Positions 36,617-44,266 of a stretch of DNA of 64,000 bases are shown here, in pieces (position 1 is the stretch's first letter; each line of letters opens with the position of its first letter). The notes beneath the pieces were generated by a model, which saw only the letters and a program-made list of their open reading frames with translations, was not told the origin of the DNA and searched no databases. The position numbers were made by a program, and so were the translations under genes. This DNA is from Novosphingobium sp. FKTRR1 (GTDB taxonomy: Bacteria; Pseudomonadota; Alphaproteobacteria; Sphingomonadales; Sphingomonadaceae): contig NZ_JAIZDA010000012.1 of NCBI RefSeq assembly GCF_020404405.1, forward strand, positions 1-64,000, in the 5' to 3' direction.

Positions 36617-38386
36617 ATGACTGTACTGGAAGCTGTCGTTGATCGTGGAGCGGCGCGCGATGCGCTGGTTGCCACCCCCAACGATGATGGCCGTGCGCGC
36701 CGGTTCGCCGATTTTCCGACCTTTTGCGACGCGCTCGATTTCGCTGCGCAAGGGTTGCGCGGCTTCAACTTCCACGATCCGCGCGGCACGCTGGTGCGCC
36801 CGTACCCGTTCAGCGAGCTGCGCGCCGATGCGTTGATCGCGGCGCGGCGGCTGGTCGCGCATGGCGTTCAGCCGGGCGACCGGGTGGCGCTGGTTGCCGA
36901 AACCGGCCCCGAATTCGCCGCGCTGTTCTGCGGTGCGATGTACGCGGGCGCATGGCCGGTGCCGCTGCCGCTGCCGACCAGCTTTGGCGGCAAGGAAAAC
37001 TACATCGACCAGTTGTGCGTCCAGCTTGGCAGTTCCGATCCCCGGATGCTGCTGTTCCCCGGCGAACTGGCCACGATGTGCGCCGCTGCCGCCGAACGCC
37101 ACGGCTGCCCCGGCCTGACGTGGGAGGCATTTGCCGAAGTCGCACCGGCTGACACCGCGCTGCCCGATCCCGATCCCGATGCGATCAGCTACTTGCAGTA
37201 TTCCAGCGGCTCCACCCGCTTTCCGCATGGCGTCGCGGTCACCCACCGCGCGCTGATGGCCAATCTGGCCGGCCACGCCCACGGCATGGGTTTTGTCGAG
37301 GGCGATCGCTGCATCAGTTGGCTGCCGTGGTATCATGACATGGGGCTGGTCGGCTGCTTCCTGTCGCCGATCGCCAACCAGATGTCGGCCGATTACCTGC
37401 GGACCGAGGATTTTGCCCGCCGCCCGCTGGCGTGGCTCGACCTGATCAGCCGCAACCAGGGCGCCTCGCTGTCGTATTCGCCCACCTTCGGGTATGACAT
37501 CTGCGCCCGCCGCATTTCCAGCCAGACGCACGTGGCCGAACGGTTCGACCTGTCGCGCTGGCGCATTGCCGGGAACGGCGCCGACATGATCCGCCCCGAC
37601 GTGATGCAGGGCTTCGTCAATGCCTTTGCGCCCGCCGGGTTCAAGGCGGCCGCTTTCCTGCCCAGCTATGGTCTGGCCGAAGCGACGCTGGCGGTGACGA
37701 TCATGCCGCCGGGCGAAGGCATCCGCGTCGAGCTGGTCGAGGAAGAGCGCCTGTCGGGCACTCCGCGCGATCTGTCGCGCCCGGCCCGCTATCGCGCCAT
37801 CGTCAATTGCGGCGTGGCGGTGCGCGGCATGGAAGTGCAGATTCGCGGCGAGGACGACAAGCCGGTCAGCCACCATCACATCGGCAAAGTCTGGTGCCGT
37901 GGCTCGTCGGTGATGCACAGCTATTTCCGCGATCCCGAATCGACCGCCGCCTGCATGGTCGATGGCTGGCTCGACACCGGCGACATGGGCTACCTCAATG
38001 CCGAGGGCTATCTGTTCATCGTCGGCCGGGCGAAGGACATGATCATCATCAACGGCAAGAACCACTGGCCGCAGGATATCGAATGGGCGGTGGAGCAGCT
38101 TCCCGGCTTCCATCAGGGCGATATCGCGGCCTTCTCGGTCGAGGCTGAAAATGGCGAGGAAACCCCCGCCGTGCTCGTCCACTGCCGCGTCAGCGATCCG
38201 GCGGAACGGCTGAAGCTGCGCGAAGCCATCCGGGAAAAGGTCCGCGCCATCACCGGCATGAACTGCGTGGTCGAACTGGTCCCCCCGCGCACCCTGCCGC
38301 GCACCAGCAGCGGCAAATTGAGCCGCAGCAAGGCCAAGAAGCTGTACCTGACCGGCGAGATCGAGCCTTACCAACTGGCGGCGTAA
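36617..38386 (+). CDS. Fatty acyl-AMP ligase (FAAL)
   Basis: A 589-residue ANL-superfamily adenylating enzyme. The A3 loop is YLQYSSGSTRFPHGVAVTHRAL, followed by SWLPWYHDMGLVGCF, YGLAEATLAV and DTGDMGYLNAEGYLFIVGRAKDMIIINGKNHWPQDIEW. The insertion-type pattern and WLPWYHDMGL are typical of FAALs, which make acyl-adenylates for transfer to carrier proteins rather than to CoA. The C-terminal TLPRTSSGKLSRSKAKKLYL carries the catalytic lysine. No PKS, NRPS or carrier-protein gene is nearby. It is divergent from recX over 144 bases. A 7-bp GC-rich hairpin (38398-38414) follows the stop but lacks a T-run in this direction. Confidence 0.88.
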   Translation: MTVLEAVVDRGAARDALVATPNDDGRARRFADFPTFCDALDFAAQGLRGFNFHDPRGTLVRPYPFSELRADALIAARRLVAHGVQPGDRVALVAETGPEFAALFCGAMYAGAWPVPLPLPTSFGGKENYIDQLCVQLGSSDPRMLLFPGELATMCAAAAERHGCPGLTWEAFAEVAPADTALPDPDPDAISYLQYSSGSTRFPHGVAVTHRALMANLAGHAHGMGFVEGDRCISWLPWYHDMGLVGCFLSPIANQMSADYLRTEDFARRPLAWLDLISRNQGASLSYSPTFGYDICARRISSQTHVAERFDLSRWRIAGNGADMIRPDVMQGFVNAFAPAGFKAAAFLPSYGLAEATLAVTIMPPGEGIRVELVEEERLSGTPRDLSRPARYRAIVNCGVAVRGMEVQIRGEDDKPVSHHHIGKVWCRGSSVMHSYFRDPESTAACMVDGWLDTGDMGYLNAEGYLFIVGRAKDMIIINGKNHWPQDIEWAVEQLPGFHQGDIAAFSVEAENGEETPAVLVHCRVSDPAERLKLREAIREKVRAITGMNCVVELVPPRTLPRTSSGKLSRSKAKKLYLTGEIEPYQLAA

Positions 38387-38472
38387 GCGGCGGGAAAAAG
38401 GGCGTCGCGCCCTTCGGCAGAGCTTGGTACTCACCGCATCGACGCTCATGCGTCAGCGGGAGAGGCAGTTCC

Positions 38473-38994
38473 ATGAAATCGCGCACCCTGCCGGGCAGGT
38501 TCCTGGCCATCGCCACCATCGCCAGCCTCGCGCTGGCCGTCCCCGGCCCCGCACAGGCGCAGGCCGCCGACGGGCACTGGGCAGCGCCGGGCGATCCGGT
38601 GGCCGCCGACTTGCTCGAAATGGAGCGGGTCTGGGCGACGCTGGCCTGCGTGCCCGCCGATGCTCGCTATGCCGCCAACAAGGCCTTCGTCGAAAAGTTC
38701 ATCGCCGATGACTTCGTCGGCACCAGCCCGGCGGGCCCGCTCTATACCAAGGCCGACATGCTGCCCAAGCCCGGCACGACCGCACCGGTCGAGCGCGACT
38801 GCAAGGTGCTGGGCGCCAAAGTGCGCTTCTTCACCCCCGACCTTGCCGTCATCTATGGCAGCGAAAGCGCCATCGTGCAGGATGCCAAGGGCAACGCCGC
38901 TCCGCGCGAACTGATCTGGACCGACACCGTGCTGCGCCGCGCCGGCCAATGGCAGATCATCGCCGTACAGGACATGACCGCCCCGAAGAAGTGA
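38473..38994 (+). CDS. Secreted NTF2-like (SnoaL/DUF4440-type) protein
   Basis: A 173-residue protein with a signal peptide (LPGRFLAIATIASLALAVPGPAQA, cleavage about residue 28-30). The NTF2-like fold has LLEMERVWATLACVPADARYAANKAFVEKFIADDFVGTSPAG, VRFFTPDLAVIYGSESAIVQDAKG and the closing strands LIWTDTVLRRAGQWQIIAVQDMTA. Such proteins are cone-shaped ligand-binding or enzymatic folds, and the specific role cannot be told. It starts 87 bases after the FAAL gene in the same direction. A REP-type palindrome follows. Confidence 0.72.
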   Translation: MKSRTLPGRFLAIATIASLALAVPGPAQAQAADGHWAAPGDPVAADLLEMERVWATLACVPADARYAANKAFVEKFIADDFVGTSPAGPLYTKADMLPKPGTTAPVERDCKVLGAKVRFFTPDLAVIYGSESAIVQDAKGNAAPRELIWTDTVLRRAGQWQIIAVQDMTAPKK

Positions 38995-39037
38995 GGGGTC
39001 GGCGGGTGCGCGGCACCACGCGTCCGCGCCCTTTGCG

Positions 39038-39064
39038 GTCACTCCGGGTCAAGCCCGGGGTGAC
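39038..39064. repeat. REP-type palindrome after the NTF2-like gene
   Basis: GTCACTCCGGG, loop TCAAG, CCCGGGGTGAC: an 11-bp stem with one G-T wobble. This sequence type (GTCACCCCGGG...CCCGGGGTGAC) is a dispersed intergenic palindrome in alphaproteobacteria. It may also act as a terminator or mRNA stabiliser. Confidence 0.7.
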
Positions 39065-39156
39065 GGTTGGGGGCGTGCGGTTGCGATTGTGGATGTCCGC
39101 AATGGTGTCGCATCCGGAACGGCGGCTTTCAGCAGGCAAACTGCACAATCCCGCCC

Positions 39157-39873
39157 CTAAAACGCCACTTCCGCGCCGTCCCATGCGAACAGTTTGCCGC
39201 TGTCGGCGGGGGTCAGGCCGTCGAGGACCGCCAGCAAGGCTGCTGCGCTGCGGTCCGGCGTGAACAGCTTTTCCGGGGTGACGCCCTTCTGGAACGGGGC
39301 GGACAGCGCGGTGTCGACCGTGCCGGGGTGGAGCGTGACCGCCAGCGCCTGCGGGTGGGTGCGGCCAAGCTCGATCGCCAGATTGCGCACCAGCATGTTG
39401 AGCGCGGCCTTGCTGGCGCGATAGGCGTGCCAGCCGCCCAGCCGGTTGTCACCGATCGAGCCGACCCGCGCCGAGAGCGCCGCGAACACCGCCCGCCGCT
39501 CGCGGGGCAGCAGCGGCAGCACATGCTTGGCGATCAGCGCCGGGCCGATGGTGTTGATCGCGAACAGTTCGGCAAGGCCCTGCGCCGTCACCGCGCGGAA
39601 CGCCTTTTCCGGGCCGCTGCCGTCGGCGCGGGTCAGCCGTCCGGTGGCGATCAGCACCATGTCGAGCGGTGCGCCGATCCGGGCGCAGGCGGCGGCGATG
39701 CTGTCCTCGTCGGTCAGGTCGAAGGCGAAGGGGCGGAACTTGTCCCCTTGCGGCACCCCGCCCGCGCCGCGCGAACCGACGTGAACCTCGGCCACGTCAT
39801 CGCGCGCAGCCAGAGCGCGCGCCAGCGCCGCACCAACCCCGCCCGAGGCGCCGAATACTGCACAGCGCATCAT
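39157..39873 (-). CDS. Short-chain dehydrogenase/reductase
   Basis: A 238-residue classical SDR. The cofactor motif CAVFGASGGVGAALARAL is at 4-21, an LIATG strand replaces NNAG, and the catalytic YRASKAALN carries YxxxK with Ser upstream in FAALSARVGSIGDNRLGG. The C-terminus HPGTVDTALSAPFQ is typical of CsgA-like or cell-cell signalling SDRs. Its ATG overlaps the beta-lactamase stop (ATGA); a second ATG follows directly. The substrate is unknown. Confidence 0.85.
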   Translation of the reverse strand: MMRCAVFGASGGVGAALARALAARDDVAEVHVGSRGAGGVPQGDKFRPFAFDLTDEDSIAAACARIGAPLDMVLIATGRLTRADGSGPEKAFRAVTAQGLAELFAINTIGPALIAKHVLPLLPRERRAVFAALSARVGSIGDNRLGGWHAYRASKAALNMLVRNLAIELGRTHPQALAVTLHPGTVDTALSAPFQKGVTPEKLFTPDRSAAALLAVLDGLTPADSGKLFAWDGAEVAF

Positions 39874-40793
39874 GGTCGCTTCAACCTCCACGAACCGGGA
39901 TCACAGGCGATGCGGCCAACTTCGGCCAGCACTGCTTCGTCGCCTGTGCGCAAGGCGCCGGGCGGCCCCGCGCTTTCGTAATAGACCGCCACCACCAGCA
40001 TCGCGCGGCCCGGCGGCTCGATCAACGCGATGTCGTTGATCCGGCTGGCAAAGGCGGGATCGCTGAAGGTGCCGGTCTTGTCGCCCGCGCTCCATCCGAC
40101 AGGAATCCCGGCGCGGATGCGGTTGCCGCCGGTGGTGGTCGCGCGCATCCAGCCCAGCAGCGTGTCGCGCGCCGCCAGCGGGAATCCCGGCCCGGTGCGC
40201 ATCAGCGTGGTCAGCGTGGTCGCCATCGCCATGGGCGTCGTGCTGTCCTCGCCACTGCGCGGATCGGTGCGGTTGAGCGCGGTCTCGCTGCGGTTGAGCG
40301 TGGTCAGCCCATCGCCCAGTTCGCGCCAGAACGCGGTCAGCGCCACAGGGCCGCCCAGCCGGTCGAGCAGCAGGTTGGCGGCGGTGTTGTCGCTGGTGGT
40401 CTGCGCCGCCTCGGCCAGCGCCAGCACGCTGAGGTCATAGCGCGCGACATGCGCCCCGGTAATCGGCGAGGCGGGCAGCAGATCGAGCGCCGAATAGGGC
40501 AGCACCTGCCCGCCATCCAGCCGCCCCGCCGCCACTTCGCGCAGCACCAGCGCCGCCAGCGACAGCTTGAAGGTGGAGCACAGCGCGAACCGCTCGCCCT
40601 CGCGCCAGCCGAAGCCCTGCCCGCTTGCGGTATCGCGCACGAACGCGCCCAGCCGCCCGCCACTGCGCTGTTCCAACTGGCGCAGCGCCTTGATCCCGGC
40701 GGGCACGCGCACCGCCGGACGCGCCAGCGCAGGCAAGGCGAGGTTGCTCGCCAAAGCCGCTGCCAGACTGCCCAGAACATCGCGCCGCTTCAT
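39870..40793 (-). CDS. Class A beta-lactamase
   Basis: A 307-residue serine beta-lactamase. Catalytic elements: Cys72-Ser73-Thr-Phe-Lys76 (SxxK), Ser134-Asp135-Asn136 (SDN), Glu170 in NRSETALN (the omega-loop general base) and Lys239-Thr-Gly (KTG) followed by TF. The Cys before the active Ser is shared with several extended-spectrum or carbapenemase families, but the partner Cys after KTG of the KPC type is absent. The N-terminus MKRRDVLGSLAAALASNLALPALA has an Arg pair and looks Tat-like. The start at 40793 was chosen for this signal. It is coupled to a downstream SDR by a 4-base overlap, which is unusual for a resistance gene. Confidence 0.9.
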   Translation of the reverse strand: MKRRDVLGSLAAALASNLALPALARPAVRVPAGIKALRQLEQRSGGRLGAFVRDTASGQGFGWREGERFALCSTFKLSLAALVLREVAAGRLDGGQVLPYSALDLLPASPITGAHVARYDLSVLALAEAAQTTSDNTAANLLLDRLGGPVALTAFWRELGDGLTTLNRSETALNRTDPRSGEDSTTPMAMATTLTTLMRTGPGFPLAARDTLLGWMRATTTGGNRIRAGIPVGWSAGDKTGTFSDPAFASRINDIALIEPPGRAMLVVAVYYESAGPPGALRTGDEAVLAEVGRIACDPGSWRLKRP

Positions 40794-40946
40794 CGCTTTG
40801 CAGGCTAGCGGCAAGCCGCGCGGTGCGATAGCCTCCCCTTCCGACCGATCATGCGGATCGACCAACCGCCATCCTGCATCGACGGTGCAGCTTGCATGCG
40901 GTTGGCCGGGGCCCCATCTCTACGCCACTTCTACCGGAAACGAGCC

Positions 40947-42170
40947 ATGGCCAGCACCAGTACCGACACCGCAAGCGCAACTGCAACCGCCCCGGCGATC
41001 ACCCTGACGCCGCCCGATCCGGTGCCGGTGGTGGCGCCCACGCAGGCCGCCGGGCTGGTGCCGGTCAGCGACGACACCAAGAGCAAGCTTGAGGCGAAGG
41101 TCGATGCCTTCGTCGCCGATCTGCTGGCGCAAGACGCGCAAAGCCCCGAATTCGGCAAGCGCGTCGACCAGTTGACCAACATGGGGCGCAAGGAGATCGC
41201 GGCGGCGGCGGGCATGTCCAACCGCTTTCTCGATCGCCCGATCCGCGCGATGGACAAGGACAGCGGCGTCGGCGCCGATCTGGCCGCGCTGCGCCGCACG
41301 GTCGAAGAGCTTGATCCCGGCCGTCAGGGCAACCTGTCGTCGGGGCGCAAGTTCCTTGGCATCATCCCCTTCGGCAACAGCGTGAAGAAGTACTTCGACG
41401 GCTACGTCTCGGCGCAAGGGCACATCAAGGCGATCCTCGACCGGCTGGCCTCGGGCAAGGACGAGCTGCTGATGGACAACGCCACCATCGACGTCGAACG
41501 GCAAAAGCTGTGGGAGGCGATGGGCAACATCGAACAGATGATCCACATCTCCAAAGTACTCGACAGCAAGCTTGAAGATGCCGCGCTCGATCTTGACCAC
41601 ACCGATCCGGCCAAGGCCAAGGCGATCCGCGAATCCGCGCTGTTCTATACCCGCCAGCGTACGCAGGATCTGCTGACCCAGATGGCGGTGACGGTGCAGG
41701 GCTATCTCGCGCTCGATCTGGTCAAGAAAAACAACGTCGAACTGGTCAAGGGCGTCGATCGCGCCAGCACCACCACCGTCGCCGCGCTGCGCACCGCCGT
41801 GACCGTGGCGCAGGCGATGACCAACCAGCGGCTGGTGCTGCAACAGATCACCGCGCTCAACACCACCACCGCCAACATCATCGATTCCACCGGCAAGCTG
41901 TTGCGCGAACAGACCGGCAAGATCCACGAGATGGCGGTGTCCAGCACGATCCCGCTGGAAACGCTGCAACGCGCCTTCCAGAATATCTATGACACGATGG
42001 ACACCATCGACACCTTCAAGATCAAGGCTTTGGACGCGATGAAGCAGACCATCGACACGCTTTCGGGCGAAGTCGAGAAGTCGAAGGGCTACATCGCCCG
42101 CACCCAGGGCGCCACCCAGGCGCAACTGGCCGGTCCCGAATCCTCGCCGCTGCTGACGCTTGAGGGCTGA
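40947..42170 (+). CDS. TelA/KlaA-family protein (toxic anion resistance)
   Basis: A 407-residue TelA-family protein, largely helical. After a Thr/Ala/Pro-rich N-terminus it contains the family segments LTNMGRKEIAAAAGMSNRFLDRPIRAM, FGNSVKKYFDGYVSAQGHIKAILDRLASGKDELLMDNATIDVERQKLWEAMGNIEQMIHIS and AVSSTIPLETLQRAFQNIYDTMDTIDTFKIKALDAMKQTIDTL. The name comes from plasmid tellurite resistance, but chromosomal members act in envelope stress and their mechanism is unclear. The ATG at 40947 has only a weak ribosome site; an upstream 32-codon extension looks non-coding. Its stop shares a base with the next ATG. Confidence 0.87.
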   Translation: MASTSTDTASATATAPAITLTPPDPVPVVAPTQAAGLVPVSDDTKSKLEAKVDAFVADLLAQDAQSPEFGKRVDQLTNMGRKEIAAAAGMSNRFLDRPIRAMDKDSGVGADLAALRRTVEELDPGRQGNLSSGRKFLGIIPFGNSVKKYFDGYVSAQGHIKAILDRLASGKDELLMDNATIDVERQKLWEAMGNIEQMIHISKVLDSKLEDAALDLDHTDPAKAKAIRESALFYTRQRTQDLLTQMAVTVQGYLALDLVKKNNVELVKGVDRASTTTVAALRTAVTVAQAMTNQRLVLQQITALNTTTANIIDSTGKLLREQTGKIHEMAVSSTIPLETLQRAFQNIYDTMDTIDTFKIKALDAMKQTIDTLSGEVEKSKGYIARTQGATQAQLAGPESSPLLTLEG

Positions 42171-42943
42171 TGGCGGGCGAGGCACACGACAGCGCGGCGA
42201 TACTGGCATCGGCGCGCCAATCGCTGACGCACCAGCGCGCGGGCGGACGGCGCCGGGGGTCGATCGGGCGGCGCTCGGCCGAGCTGAAGCGGCGGCATCT
42301 GGCGCGCAAGGCGGCGCGGGTGGCGCTGGCCATCGGCGCGGTCATGCTGGCAACGATGATCGCCGGGCTGGTGATCGGCGGCATCGGCGTGGTCGGCCTG
42401 TTCGCCGCCGTGCTGGCGGGCCTTGCCGTGCTGGCGTTCTTCAGCACGTTTCCCCGGCTCAAAGTGCCCGATCTGCGCGCGCTCAACAGCGGCGATGTGC
42501 GCACGATGGTGGGCCGCACCGAGCTGTGGCTCGAAGCGCAGCGCCCCGCGCTGCCCGCGCCGGCAGTGCGGCTGGTCGACCGGATCGGCGTGCAATTGGA
42601 TAGCCTTGGCGTGCAATTGGAAGGGCTCGACCCCGCCGAGCCTGCCGTGGCCGAAGTGCGCAAGCTGGTGGGCGAACACTTGCCCGGCATGGTCGAAAGC
42701 TATCGCCGCATCCCCGCGCACTTGCGCAACGAACAGCGCGGCGGGCGCAGCGCCGACCAGCAACTGGCCGATGCGCTGGGCAAAGTCAGCGGCGAGATCG
42801 ACGAGATTTCGCGCCAACTGGCCGCCGGTGACCTGGACGCGCTGGCGGTGCGTGGCCGCTATCTTGACTACAAGTACGGCGATGCGCTTGGGGAGGCGCC
42901 GCAATTGCAGTCCCCGCAGCTATCGCCCCCGAAGGAAACCTGA
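42170..42943 (+). CDS. Membrane protein partnered with TelA (XpaC-like)
   Basis: A 257-residue protein. An Arg-rich N-terminus (RAGGRRRGSIGRRSAELKRRHL) precedes two adjacent membrane helices (about 48-92), then a soluble helical region (about 100-240) with DRIGVQLDSLGVQLEGLDP and GKVSGEIDEISRQLAAGDLDALAVRGRYLDYKYGD. The layout and its position directly after telA recall XpaC-type (5-bromo-4-chloroindolyl phosphate hydrolysis) proteins. Assignment is by context and general shape. Start and stop both overlap neighbours by one base (TGATG). Confidence 0.65.
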   Translation: MAGEAHDSAAILASARQSLTHQRAGGRRRGSIGRRSAELKRRHLARKAARVALAIGAVMLATMIAGLVIGGIGVVGLFAAVLAGLAVLAFFSTFPRLKVPDLRALNSGDVRTMVGRTELWLEAQRPALPAPAVRLVDRIGVQLDSLGVQLEGLDPAEPAVAEVRKLVGEHLPGMVESYRRIPAHLRNEQRGGRSADQQLADALGKVSGEIDEISRQLAAGDLDALAVRGRYLDYKYGDALGEAPQLQSPQLSPPKET

Positions 42944-43248
42944 TGCGCGTCGCCATCCCCCACACCCTCGGCAAGGATGAAGTTCGCCGCCGCCTGAAAG
43001 CGCGCATGGGCGACGCCCCGGACAAGGCGCGCGAATCGCTGGGCGCGCTGGCCAGCGTCGACTTGCGCTGGGAAACCGACGACCGCCTCGCCATGGACGT
43101 CTCAGCCATGGGCTTTTCCATCCCCTGCTCGCTGGACATCGAGGACGCCGCGCTGGTGTTCGACGTCGAAATCCCCGCAGGCCTCGGCTTCGCCCGCGGC
43201 ATGATCGAAGGCACGATCCGCGAAAAGGGCGCTAAGTTGCTGGGGTGA
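42943..43248 (+). CDS. Polyhydroxyalkanoic acid system family protein
   Basis: A 101-residue protein resembling the small PHA granule-region family (VAIPHTLGKDEVRRRLKARM and an alternating beta pattern ending ARGMIEGTIREKGAKLLG). The family is found near polyhydroxyalkanoate genes; its biochemical role is not established. No phaC or phasin gene is in the window. It is translationally coupled to the membrane protein before it (TGATG) and closes the telA operon. Confidence 0.7.
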   Translation: MRVAIPHTLGKDEVRRRLKARMGDAPDKARESLGALASVDLRWETDDRLAMDVSAMGFSIPCSLDIEDAALVFDVEIPAGLGFARGMIEGTIREKGAKLLG

Positions 43249-43557
43249 GGGGGCTTTCGGCGGCGATCGAATTTGGATCTGCTGAAAACAATCTGGGTGT
43301 GCCAAAAAATCTGATCGGCCGACCGCTGGAATCTGTCGAACGAAATGAATATCCAGAAGAGATAATTGCCCGACAAGTCAAAGGTAATCCGACGGAAACG
43401 TCGATTGCTCCACCTTGATCTGCCTTTTGCACATTTATTTGCAAAACCATGGTGGCTGTTCCAAATATGAAATTTTTATCAAATATTCACTTTGCAGAAA
43501 AATATAAGACTGGGACAGTATACTTCTCTTCTATTCAAGTCCTCTTGCCAGATAGGG

Positions 43558-43663
43558 CGAACCCCCTCCCCCGACCCCTCCCCACTGGGAGGGGGGAACG
43601 GTGCGGGGGCGAGTGGTGATCTGACTCCCCTCCCCGGTGGGGAGGGGTGGGGGAGGGGGTTCG
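43558..43663. repeat. Nested GC-rich inverted repeat (intergenic palindromic element)
   Basis: The outer arms, 43558-43585 and 43637-43663, are reverse complements except for one extra G in the left arm. Each arm's inner end forms its own hairpin: CCTCCC-CACT-GGGAGG on the left and CCCCTCCCC-GGT-GGGGAGGGG on the right. This CCCTCCCC/GGGGAGGG element type is a common dispersed intergenic repeat in sphingomonads and relatives. Confidence 0.75.
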
Positions 43664-43718
43664 GCGCCAGACGGCCTCGCCCGACAGCAGCCGCACAGCC
43701 AATCTGCCACGACCCACC

Positions 43719-43747
43719 TTGACAAAACGAACCATATAGGATAACTC
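43719..43747 (+). promoter_or_regulatory. Possible sigma-70 promoter for the structured RNA
   Basis: A consensus TTGACA at 43719-43724 is followed by AT-rich CATATAGGATAAC. The -10 is imperfect: GATAAC at 15-base spacing or TAACTC at 17. Its position just ahead of the stem-rich region favours a role as its promoter. Confidence 0.4.
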
Positions 43748-43751
43748 CCCG

Positions 43752-44019
43752 CGCAAGGATCGAGAGGCGGGGCCAAGGCCGGTCTTGTTCTCACGGCTCT
43801 TTCGGTCAGGGGTCATAGCCTGATCGGCGCGACCGGGGTGGGTTGCTGCGGGTCTTGTGTGGGCGTTTCTCCCCCCTCAAGTCCCAGGCCGGGCAATCTG
43901 CTGCCAGACCCGCGCGGGGTGGACGGGCGAGCCATGTGCTGCGCCCGGGAAGGACCGGAACCCTTTGGTTCCAATGCCTTCCGCCGGACCGGCCGTTTGC
44001 GAGCCGCCGCCGGTCTTTT
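43752..44019 (+). ncRNA. Candidate structured non-coding RNA, family unknown
   Basis: An orphan transcription unit is suggested. A TTGACA element lies upstream and a chain of stems follows. Stem 43779-43784 with 43831-43836 encloses a TCAGG/CCTGA hairpin. Stem 43848-43855 (GCGGGTCT) pairs with 43906-43913. Stem 43924-43929 pairs with 43942-43947 and directly abuts stem 43948-43953 (GGAAGG) with 43977-43982, which encloses a perfect GGAACC-CTTT-GGTTCC. The terminator GACCGGC/GCCGGTC (43987-43993 and 44009-44015) is followed by TTTT. Conserved marks of tmRNA, RNase P RNA and 4.5S RNA were not seen. 6S RNA is possible but unproven. Exact ends are guesses. Confidence 0.42.
43987..44019 (+). terminator. 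Rho-independent terminator of the structured RNA
   Basis: A perfect 7-bp stem GACCGGC/GCCGGTC with a 15-base loop and TTTT immediately after, plus two possible G-U pairs at the base. No protein gene precedes it on this strand within 700 bases. Confidence 0.65.
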
Positions 44020-44188
44020 CAGCGCTGCCCACGCGCGGTTTGATCACACCAAAGGCCGATCCGGGCCAGCGCGCGTTGGCGGGGCCCGGACATTCGCACA
44101 CACACGGCAACGCACGCTCCTGCCCGCAGCGCCATTGCTGGCGCCGCTCCGGTCGCGTGATCCTATCTGGTTATTCTTCGCACATGGT

Positions 44189-44210
44189 CCGGGGTAGCGC
44201 CCGGATTTTT
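44189..44210 (+). terminator. Second terminator-like hairpin
   Basis: CCGGG (44189-44193), a 6-base loop, CCCGG (44200-44204), then A and five T. With the strong stem TCCGGGCC/GGCCCGGA (44060-44067 and 44083-44090) upstream, it may mark a longer form of the structured RNA or a separate short transcript. Confidence 0.45.
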
Positions 44211-44220
44211 CGCGTGTCCG

Positions 44221-44266
44221 CCTTCCGCGTGCAACGCCTTCCGCGCGCAATGCCTTCCGCGCTCAG
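44221..44266. repeat. 16-bp tandem repeat after the HNH gene
   Basis: CCTTCCGCG(T/C)GCAA(C/T)G occurs at 44221 and 44237, with a third partial copy at 44253 that enters the stop region of the HNH gene (44263). Confidence 0.65.

Larger units (their letters stand above)
43249..44262. other. 1-kb intergenic region with AT-rich island and structured RNA candidate
   Basis: No frame here has a family-like protein or ribosome site. From about 43260 to 43555 the base composition turns strongly AT-rich compared with the rest of the window, especially 43430-43530. TTTTGCA (43425-43431) and TGCAAAA (43440-43446) form an inverted repeat in it. Then come the nested GC-rich palindrome (43558-43663), a TTGACA element (43719-43724), a chain of stable stems ending in a T-run (43779-44019) and a second terminator-like stem (44189-44210). 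A 16-bp repeat (44221-44266) borders the HNH gene. Confidence 0.6.

Noticed and set aside
38398-38414. Terminator for the FAAL gene
   Set aside because: A perfect 7-bp hairpin exists, but the run of T is on the opposite strand, where no gene ends. It is kept only as a hairpin in the FAAL entry.
43531-43816. Overlapping 76-93-codon frames in the palindromic region
   Set aside because: They are translations of the CCCTCCCC/GGGGAGGG inverted repeat and have low-complexity Pro/Gly/Arg content.
43752-44210. Assignment of the structured RNA to tmRNA, RNase P RNA or 4.5S RNA
   Set aside because: No tRNA-like domain and tag frame, no RNase P conserved core and no GGAAGG..GCAGCC SRP tetraloop region was found.
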